Below are positions 20,081 to 27,631 of a DNA stretch of 64,000 nt, piece by piece. Numbering within the stretch: position 1 is the stretch's first letter; each line of letters starts with the position of its first letter. A program made the translations under genes and the position numbers. The notes below the pieces were generated by a model. That model worked only from the letters and a program-made list of their open reading frames with translations. It was not told the origin of the DNA and ran no database searches. Source of the DNA: Rhodanobacter sp. A1T4 (lineage in GTDB: Bacteria; Pseudomonadota; Gammaproteobacteria; Xanthomonadales; Rhodanobacteraceae); the NCBI RefSeq assembly GCF_014207185.1, contig NZ_JACHCP010000003.1, positions 62,001 through 126,000 of the forward strand. The letters are read 5' to 3'.

Positions 20081-20671
20081 TCAGTGATTCCAGAAGGCGT
20101 AGACGGTGCCGTTCACTTCCTCGAAGCTCACGTCGCCGCCGTACTTCATGTCCCGCAGATACCGCTCGGTATCGAAGTACAGGCGAAGGTTCTCCGGTAT
20201 CTTGCTCAGCGTCCCGCAGTCATCTAGAAACTGTTCGCACCACTCCAGCTCGCTATCCGCTTCCCCGGCGCGCGCATCCTCGAAGCCAGATTCAGTGGCG
20301 TACTTGATACCCACGCACTCCGTGTATGCCTCCCATGCGTCCCCGTGTTCCTCAATGAGCCGCACCTGTTCCAGCAGGGCCTCCAGTGACGGGTTCTCGC
20401 CCATGTCCGGACAGTCGTCATAGTCGTGGATGGCCCACTCCTCCGCGCTTGGCACGGTGCCGTATCCGCCGCACGGAATGCACCACTGACTGTCCCGATC
20501 ATGCTCACAGTCGGGGCAGCGTACGCGGACGTTCGGATGCTTTGAGGTCCGCAGCATGGCCGCAATCTCATCCTGTACGTCGTCGGCATCCTTGCCGTCT
20601 AGGTCAATCCACTTACCCAACAAATGCCCCGCGTTGTAGTCGCTCAGGCTAGCCACGTAGATGCGTGCCAT
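20081..20671 (-). CDS. ardA: ArdA-family antirestriction protein with inserted zinc-knuckle motif
   Basis: ArdA proteins mimic B-form DNA and inhibit type I restriction enzymes, protecting incoming phage or plasmid DNA. The N-terminus RIYVASLSDYNAGHLLGKWIDLD, the middle EEWAIHDYDD and the C-terminus IPENLRLYFDTERYLRDM-(G)DV-FWNH are diagnostic, and the protein is strongly acidic. Unlike standard ArdA, about residues 48-75 carry a CPDC...CIPCGGYG insertion (two CxxC pairs, DnaJ-like zinc knuckle) before EEWAIHDY. ATG at 20671 has GGGAG 8 bases upstream. It is the third gene after the minus-strand early promoter, the place occupied by ocr in T7. Confidence 0.85.
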   Translation of the reverse strand: MARIYVASLSDYNAGHLLGKWIDLDGKDADDVQDEIAAMLRTSKHPNVRVRCPDCEHDRDSQWCIPCGGYGTVPSAEEWAIHDYDDCPDMGENPSLEALLEQVRLIEEHGDAWEAYTECVGIKYATESGFEDARAGEADSELEWCEQFLDDCGTLSKIPENLRLYFDTERYLRDMKYGGDVSFEEVNGTVYAFWNH

Positions 20672-20697
20672 AGTCAAATCTCCCGATGTGTCAGGTG

Positions 20698-20886
20698 TTA
20701 GGGCGCAATAAACCCAATGAGGGCCTTAGCGGCCACGCTCACAGCGAATAGGTAGCCAGCGGCACCAGCGACAAGCCGGCGCTTACGGTGTGTGGGCAGT
20801 GGCGCAGCCGGCCGGTAACCGATGGACACGGCGGGCCGCTGCGGCTGGCGGTTATGGAACGGATACGGATTGCGGTCAGGGCGCAT
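20698..20886 (-). CDS. Small single-pass membrane protein, early operon
   Basis: Sixty-two residues with a Pro/Arg-rich N-terminal half (RPDRNPYPFHNRQPQRP) and a C-terminal hydrophobic helix (about 40-60, GAAGYLFAVSVAAKALIGF). GAGG sits 7 bases before the ATG. It stops 26 bp upstream of ardA, in one transcription unit. Early T7-like genes are often small host-takeover proteins, but nothing here fixes a function. Confidence 0.55.
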   Translation of the reverse strand: MRPDRNPYPFHNRQPQRPAVSIGYRPAAPLPTHRKRRLVAGAAGYLFAVSVAAKALIGFIAP

Positions 20887-20953
20887 TGCGTTGCCTCTGT
20901 GTTGATTAGGAACCAGTCAAACCCACGCTGCATCGCGTGGGCTTGGCTTGTGC

Positions 20954-21031
20954 CTAGCGGATGTTGAGGCGGGAGCCGCTAAGACTCCCGGCTGATCTTC
21001 TACGACCTTTGAAGCGTGTCTCACTGTCCAT
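20954..21031 (-). CDS. 25-aa basic peptide with strong ribosome site
   Basis: A 25-codon frame (MDSETRFKGRRRSAGS..., ending NIR) preceded by AAGGAG exactly 6 bases before the ATG, and immediately downstream of an ATG-AAC-CAC-TAA mini-frame. It is the first frame after the early promoter at 21200-21228 and about 70 bp before the 62-aa gene. The ribosome site makes translation likely; it could be a leader peptide or a small DNA/RNA-binding protein. Confidence 0.4.
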   Translation of the reverse strand: MDSETRFKGRRRSAGSLSGSRLNIR

Positions 21032-21199
21032 AGCGTTCTCCTTTAGTGGTTCATGCGGTGCCCACTCGGGATCGAATGGGCACGGAATGGATCACTCTTG
21101 GTGTCTCGAAGCATCGGCATCAGGCACGCTTGGAAGCGCCGCTGGCTCGTGAATAGCTGGTGTCAGATGTCGGTCGTTGTTGCCTTGACCGTGGAGAGA

Positions 21200-21228
21200 A
21201 TCTTAAATCAAACATTGCGTTTAGTCAA
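21200..21228 (-). promoter_or_regulatory. Sigma-70-type early promoter 1
   Basis: Read on the minus strand: TTGACT (21228-21223), 17-bp spacer, TAAGAT (21205-21200). It points into the 25-aa, 62-aa and ardA genes. A host-type promoter here fits the early class of a T7-like phage, transcribed by host RNA polymerase on entry. Confidence 0.7.
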
Positions 21229-21904
21229 GTATTGCTGTGTGGCTAGTGATCCATCAGCAGTGCCTAGCAAGGCGAGCGGCAGGGCCGTCATTCGCGCTTC
21301 GTTTCCCTTGGGGGCCTAGTGGCTAATCCGTTGGTGCCCTTGGCGCTCCGCGCTATCCCTAGGGAAGCTCGCGGTGCCTTGTGATCCTTCACTGTGCCGG
21401 CCGGTGCGTGGCGGGCGAGTCGGTGGCGTCCTGCCGTGACTTGGAGGTAAAGATAGCATTGAATTGCGATGTGTCAAGTAATGCCTGTAGTCAATCATGA
21501 GGGTGAGAGATTGCCGCACTGCGGCCTAGAGCTGCCGCGTAGTGCCCTGTAGGTTGCTACAGCTGTTGGTTTCGATAGGTGACCGCGAGGGCAGGATGTG
21601 GCAGGCAGTCGGCGAAAACTACAGATGAGAACAGACAGACGTGAACGTATTGCTGGCCGCTTCGGCCTAGCTGGGTACGTCAGGGCAGGCTAGGGCATTG
21701 CGCATCAGATATTAGATGCGATGCAAACCGCATAGCAGAGCCATCTAGTGTCATCAGGTGCCGCTGCAGGTGCCGGGAATGAAGCAGCAGGCGTGCGGTT
21801 CTTCACGTCACGACGCGAGGCGCGCGATCATTCGACGCGGGCACGGGGGGATGTGCGCGATCCTTGAGAGACTGATACCCCAACGGAAATTTCCGCTGAA
21901 CATT
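21229..21904. other. Gene-free region probably containing the virion DNA ends
   Basis: About 680 bp without a supported gene, holding early promoter 2 and small hairpins (CTGTAG-GTTG-CTACAG near 21540 and GCATC...GATGC near 21705). In a T7-type map the linear virion DNA starts just upstream of the early promoters and ends past the lysis and packaging genes, which places the ends in or near this region. The direct terminal repeat is single-copy in a prophage and so cannot be seen. Confidence 0.4.
21450..21477 (-). promoter_or_regulatory. Sigma-70-type early promoter 2
   Basis: On the minus strand: TTGACA (21477-21472, perfect -35), 16-bp spacer, TATCTT (21455-21450). It lies 250 bp upstream of early promoter 1 in the same direction, like the tandem A1-A3 promoters of T7. 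Confidence 0.6.
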
Positions 21905-22531
21905 TCAGTCGGTACGTATGCTCGCGGACGAAGGAGCGTTGTCTACCGTAACGTGCAGGGTACCGCTCTCAATCAATGAGGAAAGCTTCCTCTGCACCTC
22001 TTGCTGCGCCGCGAGGGCATCAGGGTCAACCGCGAACGAGACAACCGCCATCTTCATCGGGTTGGTGCCGTCCAACAATCCGATCAGACCCTTTCGTATC
22101 TTGTAGTTCTCAGCCTCCATATCAACATGCGCCTGCGGAGAGTAGTAGCCACGTTCGAGGCTGCGGTCCTCCAGGTGCAGTCCAACAACTTTACTCATCT
22201 CTTTGAGAAGGACGTTAAAGAGTTTCTGTCGTGCCTCCGTGAAGCCAGGGGGAATAGTTTCCGGCGTGACGGGCATGCTGAAGTGATCGAATAAGTTGTG
22301 CCAGGCATTCAGCACTTCGGTGTCCTTTCGGAACACAAAATCGATCATGTTGAGTGCGCGCTGATGTTGAAACGAGAGGTTTTCTCGACGTGAAGTCATC
22401 AAGTCCTCAAAGACACGGAGCTTTCGGCTACGCGTTTCTCGACTCCGCTCGATCCACTTCTGTGCCTGCACGGCAAAGACTGGGCCGGCAAGCGTGCATG
22501 CGGCTAGTAACCCATCGCTGAAAGTAAACAT
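21905..22531 (-). CDS. Membrane-associated protein resembling DUF6680
   Basis: A 208-aa protein with an N-terminal hydrophobic helix (residues 4-22, DGLLAACTLAGPVFAVQAQ) followed by WIERSRETRSRKLRVFEDLMTSR, a long helical cytoplasmic domain (QHQRALNMIDFVF) and a variable tail. This layout matches a family of unknown function (DUF6680 type) that I recall from mobile elements. GGGGGGA precedes the ATG. It is the only minus-strand gene between the effector cassette and the early promoters; an anti-phage or exclusion role is conjecture. Confidence 0.5.
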   Translation of the reverse strand: MFTFSDGLLAACTLAGPVFAVQAQKWIERSRETRSRKLRVFEDLMTSRRENLSFQHQRALNMIDFVFRKDTEVLNAWHNLFDHFSMPVTPETIPPGFTEARQKLFNVLLKEMSKVVGLHLEDRSLERGYYSPQAHVDMEAENYKIRKGLIGLLDGTNPMKMAVVSFAVDPDALAAQQEVQRKLSSLIESGTLHVTVDNAPSSASIRTD

Positions 22532-22657
22532 GGTGATCCCCCCGGACTCGATTGGGCACCATAGTAACCGTCAGGAAAACTCCTGGCATACTGCCGAGTC
22601 ACCTTCTAGGCCCGGACGTGCTAATTTTCATATGCGGCTACCACAAGGAGGATGACC

Positions 22658-23242
22658 ATGCCGAAATTGATAATTGCGTTAACTCTCACACTTTTAACAG
22701 CAGCCCCTTGGGCAAGCTTCGCAAACGGAAGTACAGCGGGCATCGCCGTTGTCACTAAGCAGTGTGGTGATGCGCAGATGAGCCTAAATTGTCCGGCTGC
22801 GGGACACGGCAGGGCTAACTGCCTACATCCAGCGCTTTACTTCAAATCAAAGAATGGTCAACAAAGCAGGCTGAGTAGTCCAAAGGGGCTTGAGAAACAA
22901 CAGCCCATAGGACTCGCATGCACTGCATCTAAAAACGATAAGTCCAACTACTTTTACGTACTTTACGGGTCACTGCCAACAGGTTGTGACGTTTGCGAAT
23001 GGCATCACTTGTATGACGCCAACGGAAAACTACTGACATCAAGTTTCCCCGCAACGGTTGATGTTCCCGATGCCCCACCGGCTCAATCTATCGCCCCGAA
23101 CAATCAATCATTCGATGATCTAAGCAAAAAGCTTAACCTTGATGATTACAAGGCAGACAGCATCGTATGCACAGGGCCGCATGTCGATGCAAAAGGGAAT
23201 TTACTTTGTCCTGTGAGTGTGGAGGTGGGCCATGGCCGGTGA
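22658..23242 (+). CDS. Putative periplasmic immunity protein to the adjacent T4SS effector
   Basis: A 194-aa protein with a signal peptide (PKLIIALTLTLLTAAPWASFA) and about eight cysteines, including CDVCEW, so it should be exported and disulfide-bonded. AGGAGG lies 6 bases before the ATG at 22658. Its last 11 bases overlap the start of the effector gene, so both are translated in a fixed ratio. In Xanthomonas such envelope-located partners (X-Tfi) neutralise cell-wall-degrading effectors; the overlap and location make that the most likely job, but the sequence is not one I can match to a known inhibitor fold. Confidence 0.65.
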   Translation: MPKLIIALTLTLLTAAPWASFANGSTAGIAVVTKQCGDAQMSLNCPAAGHGRANCLHPALYFKSKNGQQSRLSSPKGLEKQQPIGLACTASKNDKSNYFYVLYGSLPTGCDVCEWHHLYDANGKLLTSSFPATVDVPDAPPAQSIAPNNQSFDDLSKKLNLDDYKADSIVCTGPHVDAKGNLLCPVSVEVGHGR

Positions 23243-24590
23243 TGACATTTATGATTCGATGATTCAAAAGAAAGGACTCGCTTACCGCGACGAACAAGTA
23301 AAAACCCCAGATAAGACCCACTATAGAGACCCCATCGATAACTCTCCGGGTCGAGTAGCTGGGAACTCGCATATATGGGGTGACGCCAGTCCAGAAGTGC
23401 AATCAAGAGCAGTAGACGCGATCATTACGGCCGCACAGAAAGGCGGACTAGACCAGCACCAAACTGCATATGTACTTGCCATGGCTAGGGTCGAGTCAGG
23501 ATTCAATCCTGACGCCGCAGCGGGCACAACCACAGCTTATGGCCTCGGTCAGTTTGTAGGTGATACTGCCAAAGCTTATGCGATTACCCCGCAAAATCAG
23601 GGTGACCTAACAAAGCAGGCTGAAGCGCTTGTCGCGACTTACAAAGACGATGCGGCGTTAGCTAAAAAGTACGGTCACAGCGAAGAATACATATACAAAT
23701 ATCATCACGATGGTCCAGCGGCTGACTCCGGTGGCCTTGAGCTATCCAAGAAGTACGTCGCGCCTTACGTCGCTGGGTATGAGAAATTTGTTCAAGAGCA
23801 TGCAAAAACGCATCCAGCAGCGGCAGTTGATCCTGCTTTCGATAGCCGCAACCGAGCTGAAGTAGTACACCACGGTGGCCACCAGCACGCGCACCACGCG
23901 GCCGGAGTGTTGCAGCAAGGTGATCGAAGCGACGCTGTAGGCGAGCTACAAGGTCAATTGCGTGATCTCGGCTACAAGGATCACAAAGGCAATCCGATCA
24001 ATCCTGATAACTCCTTCGGTAATGATACGAAGGCTGCTGTGCAAGCGTTTCAGAGCAACAACGGACTAGACCCCGATGGCGTTGCTGGCCCCAACACCCT
24101 GAAGGCGCTCAAAGAGCACGAACAGGCGCTGTCGAACAATCGAGGGCCATATGCCGATCCTGCCAAGGCTCCCCTCTTAAACGATCCCGCGAATCCCGAT
24201 CACAAGCTATTTCAGCAGGCGTACGACGGCGTAAAGAAGCTGGATGCTGCGCAGGGCCGCGCATCGGACCAGCATAGCGAGAACTTAGCCGGCGCCTTGA
24301 CGGTCGAGGCCAAGGCACAGGGCTTGAAGCGGATCGATACGGTTGCGCTGAGCGATGATGGCTCAAAGGCGTTTGCTGCTCAGAACATCATCCCTGGCGC
24401 ATTCAAGAACGTTGCTGGTGTCGAGACAGCCCAGGCGGTCCATATACCCATGGAACAAAGCACGCAGCAGATGACGCAGGTCAACCAGAATCTGCAGCAG
24501 CAGGCACAGGTGCAGGCTCAGACGCAGATGCAGAATCAAGCCCCTCAAGCACCCCAAGGGCCGCAGATGGGCGGCCCTCCTGGTCGTTGA
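23232..24590 (+). CDS. X-T4SS antibacterial effector: lytic transglycosylase + PG-binding + XVIPCD
   Basis: A 452-aa protein with no signal peptide. Residues 50-190 form a GH23/SLT-like domain with catalytic-type Glu88 in ARVESGFNPDAA and GLGQF; 228-300 is a PG_binding_1 domain (GDRSDAVGELQGQLRDLGY...PDGVAGPNTLKAL); 314-452 is a Xanthomonadales VirB-interacting conserved domain (LNDPANPDHKLFQQA, LDAAQGR, LKRIDTVALSDDG) ending in the typical Gln-rich tail. XVIPCD is the secretion signal recognised by VirD4 of the bacteria-killing T4SS. GGAGGT precedes the ATG, which overlaps the immunity gene by 11 bp. The phage already has its own GH24 lysozyme, so lysis is not its likely role. No T4SS genes are in the window. 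Confidence 0.88.
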   Translation: MAGDDIYDSMIQKKGLAYRDEQVKTPDKTHYRDPIDNSPGRVAGNSHIWGDASPEVQSRAVDAIITAAQKGGLDQHQTAYVLAMARVESGFNPDAAAGTTTAYGLGQFVGDTAKAYAITPQNQGDLTKQAEALVATYKDDAALAKKYGHSEEYIYKYHHDGPAADSGGLELSKKYVAPYVAGYEKFVQEHAKTHPAAAVDPAFDSRNRAEVVHHGGHQHAHHAAGVLQQGDRSDAVGELQGQLRDLGYKDHKGNPINPDNSFGNDTKAAVQAFQSNNGLDPDGVAGPNTLKALKEHEQALSNNRGPYADPAKAPLLNDPANPDHKLFQQAYDGVKKLDAAQGRASDQHSENLAGALTVEAKAQGLKRIDTVALSDDGSKAFAAQNIIPGAFKNVAGVETAQAVHIPMEQSTQQMTQVNQNLQQQAQVQAQTQMQNQAPQAPQGPQMGGPPGR

Positions 24591-24596
24591 TATAGC

Positions 24597-24794
24597 TCAA
24601 CTCCGACCTTGCTGCGATTCACGGTACTCAGCAAGGTCGGCATCCATCTCCACGACATCCTTGTGATACTCCGCGACGATTTCTGGCAGGCGATCCTTGC
24701 AGATTTCGTAGACGGCGAAGACGGGGAGCACTAGATACTTGAACAGAACCCAGGCCCACTTGCGGTTAGAGACGAACTCGATGACTGCTTTCAT
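24597..24794 (-). CDS. Small single-pass membrane protein, lysis cluster
   Basis: Sixty-five residues: a short basic N-terminus (EFVSNRKWAW), a hydrophobic helix (about 15-30, VLFKYLVLPVFAVYEI) and a charged helical tail (EYHKDVVEMDADLAEYRESQQ). The ATG overlaps the lysozyme stop by 3 bases. Position and topology suggest an accessory lysis protein (spanin or antiholin-like), but it is shorter than known i-spanins. Confidence 0.55.
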   Translation of the reverse strand: MKAVIEFVSNRKWAWVLFKYLVLPVFAVYEICKDRLPEIVAEYHKDVVEMDADLAEYRESQQGRS

Positions 24795-25240
24795 TTGCTA
24801 TTCCATAGTTTGATTTCAGCCGCACGACGATTCGTGAGGCCATCGTTGATTCGAAGCACGCCTTTGACGGTTTCCTTGTTCCACCGCACGAGCTGCGCAG
24901 GCACCGCTGCGTAGTCGCCAGCATTGAGAAGGCGAAGCAGGGTAGAGGTCTGGAATCGGCGGATTCCCTCGTTGAACGTGAAGGACACCAGGGCGATCCA
25001 CTGAGCCTCTGTGAGTGGCACGCGGACGTAGCGGTTCACGCAGGTTACGGCGGTCGAGAGATCGGCCTGGAGAAGCTGCCGTGATCGCTCAGGGGTGATG
25101 CGGAGACCCTTGGTGACATCAGGGCCGGTGTGGCCGACACCGATAGTCAGGGTGCCGTTTGTGTCGAGGTACGCGACAAGCCGCTCGCCCTCGACTCCTA
25201 CAATGAAGTCGGTGAGGCGGGGAGTGATTTGGTAGGCTAT
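24791..25240 (-). CDS. GH24 phage lysozyme (endolysin), apparent AUA start
   Basis: A 149-aa T4/P22-type muramidase. Catalytic triad spacing E17-(8)-D26-(5)-T32 is seen in VEGERLVAYLDTNGTLTIGVGHTG, and the C-terminal domain has VSFTFNEGIRRFQTSTLLRLLNAGDY and RRAAEIKLW. The frame is open from a TAG at 25252, but no ATG, GTG or TTG occurs before the catalytic residues; the first GTG is at 25039. The only well-placed initiator is ATA at 25240, with AGGA exactly 7 bases upstream. Either AUA is used or the start codon has been mutated. No signal peptide, so release would need the holin at 28321. Confidence 0.8.
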   Translation of the reverse strand: MAYQITPRLTDFIVGVEGERLVAYLDTNGTLTIGVGHTGPDVTKGLRITPERSRQLLQADLSTAVTCVNRYVRVPLTEAQWIALVSFTFNEGIRRFQTSTLLRLLNAGDYAAVPAQLVRWNKETVKGVLRINDGLTNRRAAEIKLWNSK

Positions 25241-25264
25241 TAATGCTTCCTATTGGGGATGGAA

Positions 25265-25906
25265 ATGGAAAAGCTACGAGAGACGGACGCCAGATACATG
25301 GCTGCCGTCGAACACATCGTTTCTGCGGAGAGGGCGCGCATACAGGCGGAGATACCGCTCCGTTACGAGAAGACGGCGCTAGGCATCAACTTTTTTACTA
25401 CCGACGTCGAGGAACGCCGATCCAATGCGTTCATAGAAGTCGCGATAAAAGGGATCGAAGAGCTAAGGGATTTCATCCGTGAAAAGCACGTCGCTTTTCT
25501 TTCGGAAAAGCCTAAGTTTCCTCTATTGCCTGAATGGCAGAGCCTGGCGACTTCGCAGCTAAGTCAGATCGGCGCTTACTGCGGAGTCGCTCATCAAGCG
25601 GTTGTTAACAGGTCAGGCAGAGCCGATCCTGTCTTTCAACGTCAATCCGTAGCGAATTGGGAAGCTCGGCTAGCACCTCTAGTGCAGAACTTCACATTGC
25701 AGCTAGACGCGAACTCCGTCTTAATGACTCCCCGAGATACAGAGAGGGCGGAGCCAATTTTAAGCCGCAAGTTTGTAGCGGAAGAAATGGCAAAGCCTGT
25801 CATTAAGTATGCGATGGGCGGCTTTATTTTTATCCTCACTATTTTGCTAGCTCACCTCTTCGGTTTGTTTGAACTGTTGATCTCCCTAATCAAAGATCAT
25901 GTGTAA
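25265..25906 (+). CDS. C-tail-anchored membrane protein of unknown function (cargo)
   Basis: About 213 aa, soluble alpha-helical for most of its length (KLRETDARYMAAVEHIVSAERARIQ...) with one C-terminal membrane helix (about 185-205, MGGFIFILTILLAHLFGLFELL). Two closely spaced ATGs (25259, 25265) could start it; the second has GGGG 6 bases upstream. It is divergent from the lysozyme gene, with only 24 bp between starts, and convergent with TerL, 11 bp apart. Orientation against the phage operon marks it as a moron; exclusion or abortive-infection roles are guesses. Confidence 0.55.
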   Translation: MEKLRETDARYMAAVEHIVSAERARIQAEIPLRYEKTALGINFFTTDVEERRSNAFIEVAIKGIEELRDFIREKHVAFLSEKPKFPLLPEWQSLATSQLSQIGAYCGVAHQAVVNRSGRADPVFQRQSVANWEARLAPLVQNFTLQLDANSVLMTPRDTERAEPILSRKFVAEEMAKPVIKYAMGGFIFILTILLAHLFGLFELLISLIKDHV

Positions 25907-25917
25907 CGAAGCGGAAC

Positions 25918-27576
25918 TCAGTAATTGTCGTAGAAGTTAGGTGTAGACGGTTTATGTCCGACGACAGACTCAGCGAAGTTCGCGTACTCCAGCTCCATGA
26001 GTTCTTCGAGACGCTTCTGCTCCTCGTTCGTCACATCGCGGTCGAGGTACTGAGTCCAGTAGGCAACCGCCATAGCCAGCGCATCGAGCCTGTCGTCGTG
26101 CCGAAGGGAGCCTCGGTCACGGGTGATACGGCTGAGCTGGTGGAACAGTTGGAACTTCGGTTCATCCTTTTGATCGGCGCGCATGAGCGCGGCGTCAACG
26201 ATGAGGCGATGCTGGTTAAGCACTGGCTCCAGCGTGTCGATGATGCGGCGCTCCTTCTGTCCCGAGCTATGTGTCTCCTCGACGGTGCAGGGATAGATGC
26301 GGCGGAGCACAGGCTCAAGGAGCTTGATGAACATGCCGTCTCCGAAGTTACCTTCGACGAAGATGAGCTTCACCTTCTCAGCGCGAGCAATGTGGGCGAT
26401 GTTCTCCAGTACGGAGTCGTCATAGCCGCCCTTGAGGCCCCCAGCTCGGCGGAGGTAGACCATACCGCGCAGCATTTTGGTCACGCTGTAGCCGGTCTCG
26501 TCACCGCCACGACCCGATGGATCGACGGACATGACCGAGCCGGTGTACTCCTCGACATCCTTGGAGAAATACATCGGGCGGTGCAGGCGATCACCAGTGA
26601 ATCCCACAGAGGGAATGTCGTCGATGACCTGTTCTTTGCCACTGGCCCACATAACCCGGATTGGTGCAGCCTCTCGATCAACGTCCATGACGATGAGGTC
26701 TGACAGCTTCAGCGGGTAACGCTCCGCATCGGACAGCGTGGTATCCAGCATGAACTGCAGTAGGAATCCGCCGCGCCCATAGGAAGCCTCGCGACGCAGT
26801 AGGTCGTCCTCATGGAACCGTGTGGGTTCTACAGGTGTCCAGGCGATCCCTGGGTTACGCTCGAACGCCTCAGCGATGAACGGTGCGAGCCGTTCGTTGT
26901 ATTGCGAGTAGTGCTTCTGATCCTTCGGATACCTGGCGGGCCAGATACGGATTTCATAGCCGCGCGCGGGGAGCTGGTTGTAGATGGACTCCTCGGTCTG
27001 AGGTGTGCCCAGGTACACGATCTCGGCGTGTGCGAGCGGCTTGAGGATCGCGTCGAACTCTTTGATGAGTTCACCAAGCTTCTCTCGCTGTGCGACGGTG
27101 GCTGAATTCTTCACGACCTCTACGTCATCCGCGATGATCGTGTCAGCGCGCGAGCCGGTGAGCTGACCAGTGATACCCACCGACTTCACGGAAGGGGACT
27201 GGTCGGGTTTCGCGGGGCCTACATCGAACGCAAGGTTCGAGTTGCGCTGGTCGCCACGGGGCTTCAGATGAGCCAGTTCGGGAATGGTCTCGATCAGACG
27301 TTTGGTGAAGATCGAGAACGCGTCCGAGCGATCCTTGGATGCTGAGACGACGAGAATCTTGTGTTGCGGGTCACGCCATAGGAGCCAGCAAACATACGCT
27401 GCGGTGATCCAAGATTTGCCGATGCCTCGGAAGGCTTCGATGACGCGACGGCGAGGGCCGTACTGCAGATATGCAGCGATGTCGTACTGGACAGGGGTCG
27501 GGGCTGGTAGTCCTAACTGCTGCCAGATGTGAAAGACAAAGTTACGGAAGTCCTCGAAGGGATGGTTTTCCGGTAT
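25918..27576 (-). CDS. Terminase large subunit (T7 gp19-like), apparent AUA start
   Basis: Packaging ATPase/nuclease of 552 aa. The N-terminal ATPase has FRGIGKS (residues 49-55) aligned with T7 gp19, WLLWRDPQHKILVVSASKDR, VGITGQLTGSRADTIIADDVE (Walker B near 147-153); the nuclease shows VDPSGRGGDETGY, EGNFGDGM and HDDRLDALAMAVA. The frame is open upstream to a TAG at 27588-27586, but the first ATG/GTG/TTG is GTG at 27189 (codon 130), beyond Walker A. ATA at 27576 has AGGA exactly 7 bases upstream and gives an N-terminus matching T7 gp19. It is flanked on both sides by plus-strand cargo genes. Confidence 0.85.
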   Translation of the reverse strand: MPENHPFEDFRNFVFHIWQQLGLPAPTPVQYDIAAYLQYGPRRRVIEAFRGIGKSWITAAYVCWLLWRDPQHKILVVSASKDRSDAFSIFTKRLIETIPELAHLKPRGDQRNSNLAFDVGPAKPDQSPSVKSVGITGQLTGSRADTIIADDVEVVKNSATVAQREKLGELIKEFDAILKPLAHAEIVYLGTPQTEESIYNQLPARGYEIRIWPARYPKDQKHYSQYNERLAPFIAEAFERNPGIAWTPVEPTRFHEDDLLRREASYGRGGFLLQFMLDTTLSDAERYPLKLSDLIVMDVDREAAPIRVMWASGKEQVIDDIPSVGFTGDRLHRPMYFSKDVEEYTGSVMSVDPSGRGGDETGYSVTKMLRGMVYLRRAGGLKGGYDDSVLENIAHIARAEKVKLIFVEGNFGDGMFIKLLEPVLRRIYPCTVEETHSSGQKERRIIDTLEPVLNQHRLIVDAALMRADQKDEPKFQLFHQLSRITRDRGSLRHDDRLDALAMAVAYWTQYLDRDVTNEEQKRLEELMELEYANFAESVVGHKPSTPNFYDNY

Positions 27577-27631
27577 TTTTGTTTCCTATAGGTTGGACGA
27601 TAGCCTCATAGACCACTACAAGGAGAGACGC

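Noticed and set aside
23232..24590. Interpreting the SLT/PG-binding protein as the phage endolysin or virion lysin.
   Set aside because: It lies opposite to late transcription, has a C-terminal XVIPCD secretion tail and an overlapping immunity-like gene, and a separate GH24 lysozyme exists.
27576..27600. CAACC followed by TATAGGAAAC upstream of TerL looked like a fourth phage promoter.
   Set aside because: It lacks the AGCN part and the upstream GTAWAAC of the three clear copies; the similarity is mainly the ribosome site.
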